Origin: Christiangramia sp.
GTDB taxonomy: Bacteria; Bacteroidota; Bacteroidia; Flavobacteriales; Flavobacteriaceae
Length of the DNA stretch: 5,833 bases
NCBI GenBank assembly: GCA_024635735.1
Contig: JAGXII010000002.1
Coordinates: 1-5,833 of the forward strand
Direction of reading: 5' to 3'
Part shown: piece by piece, positions 5,634 through 5,833 of the stretch
How the letters are laid out: each line of letters opens with the position of its first letter
Position numbering within the stretch: the first letter of the stretch is position 1
Notes under the pieces: model-generated
The model's database searches: none
What the model saw: only the letters and a program-made list of their open reading frames with translations
Told to the model about the DNA's origin: nothing
Made by a program: the position numbers and the translations under genes

Positions 5634-5833
5634 TTAGCAATCACTCAGGTTTACTTTAACGGCAAGGCCACCTTCAGAGGTTTCTTTATATTTCTTATTC
5701 ATATCTTTTGCGGTGTCCCACATGGTCTCAATAACCTTGTCTAAAGGAACTTTTGCACGGCTCGCATCACTTTCCATAGCTATTTCGGCAGCATTAATAG
5801 CTTTAATAGCGCCCATGGCATTTCTTTCAATAC
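5634..5833 (-). CDS. sdaA: L-serine ammonia-lyase (iron-sulfur L-serine dehydratase), C-terminal end (partial)
   Basis: The enzyme deaminates L-serine to pyruvate and ammonia using a [4Fe-4S] cluster. Only the last 65 residues are in the window; the frame is open to the window edge. They match the E. coli SdaA/SdaB C-terminus closely: IERNAMGAIKAINAAEIAM, then VPLDKVIETMWDTAKDMNKKY, KETSEGGLAVKVN and a final SDC. The cluster-binding cysteine that normally precedes IERN would be the next residue, just outside the window. The last residue is cysteine, which in the Legionella enzyme folds back onto the cluster. The internal ATG at 5816 is not a real start, because family conservation continues upstream of it. 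The stop is 9 nt before the protease gene. Confidence 0.95.
   Translation of the reverse strand, partial: IERNAMGAIKAINAAEIAMESDASRAKVPLDKVIETMWDTAKDMNKKYKETSEGGLAVKVNLSDC

Overview
The window looks like ordinary chromosomal DNA of a bacterium in the phylum Bacteroidota, most likely a marine Flavobacteriaceae (Gramella/Christiangramia-like; inferred from protein style, not searched). The reasons are an AT-rich composition, A-rich translation starts without clear Shine-Dalgarno sequences, several matches to the Bacteroidota promoter (TTG, about 20 nt, TAnnTTTG), a signal peptide ending in AFSQ, and a lipoprotein with its lipobox cysteine followed by acidic residues. No mobile element, CRISPR array, tRNA or rRNA was seen.

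All genes but one lie on the minus strand. In transcription order (right to left) they are: the last 65 residues of an iron-sulfur L-serine dehydratase (5634-5833); a CPBP/CAAX-type intramembrane protease 9 nt downstream (4935-5624, TTG start); a zinc alcohol dehydrogenase (3800-4813) ending in a good intrinsic terminator (3741-3777); a lipoprotein formylglycine-generating enzyme (2672-3709) whose promoter appears to lie inside that terminator; then, after an opposing gene, panB (1334-2152), an RluA-family pseudouridine synthase (491-1192, TTG start) and the first half of a YpfJ-type putative zinc metallopeptidase (1-437). The single plus-strand gene (2217-2675) encodes a small exported NTF2-like protein. 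It starts divergently from panB across a 64-bp gap and meets the formylglycine-generating enzyme gene tail to tail with a 4-bp overlap.

The genes do not form one pathway. PanB makes ketopantoate for pantothenate and CoA. The RluA protein modifies RNA. Serine dehydratase makes pyruvate. The alcohol dehydrogenase acts on an unknown alcohol or aldehyde. The formylglycine-generating enzyme would activate exported sulfatases, none of which are in the window. I do not see a novel multi-gene system.

The features most worth a second look are: a heptamer tandem repeat (ten perfect AACTTCT copies) that begins in the panB stop codon and fills most of the panB-rluA gap, with one inverted copy able to pair with any unit; the intact catalytic cysteine pair in the lipoprotein formylglycine-generating enzyme; and the overlap of terminator and promoter at 3728-3777.
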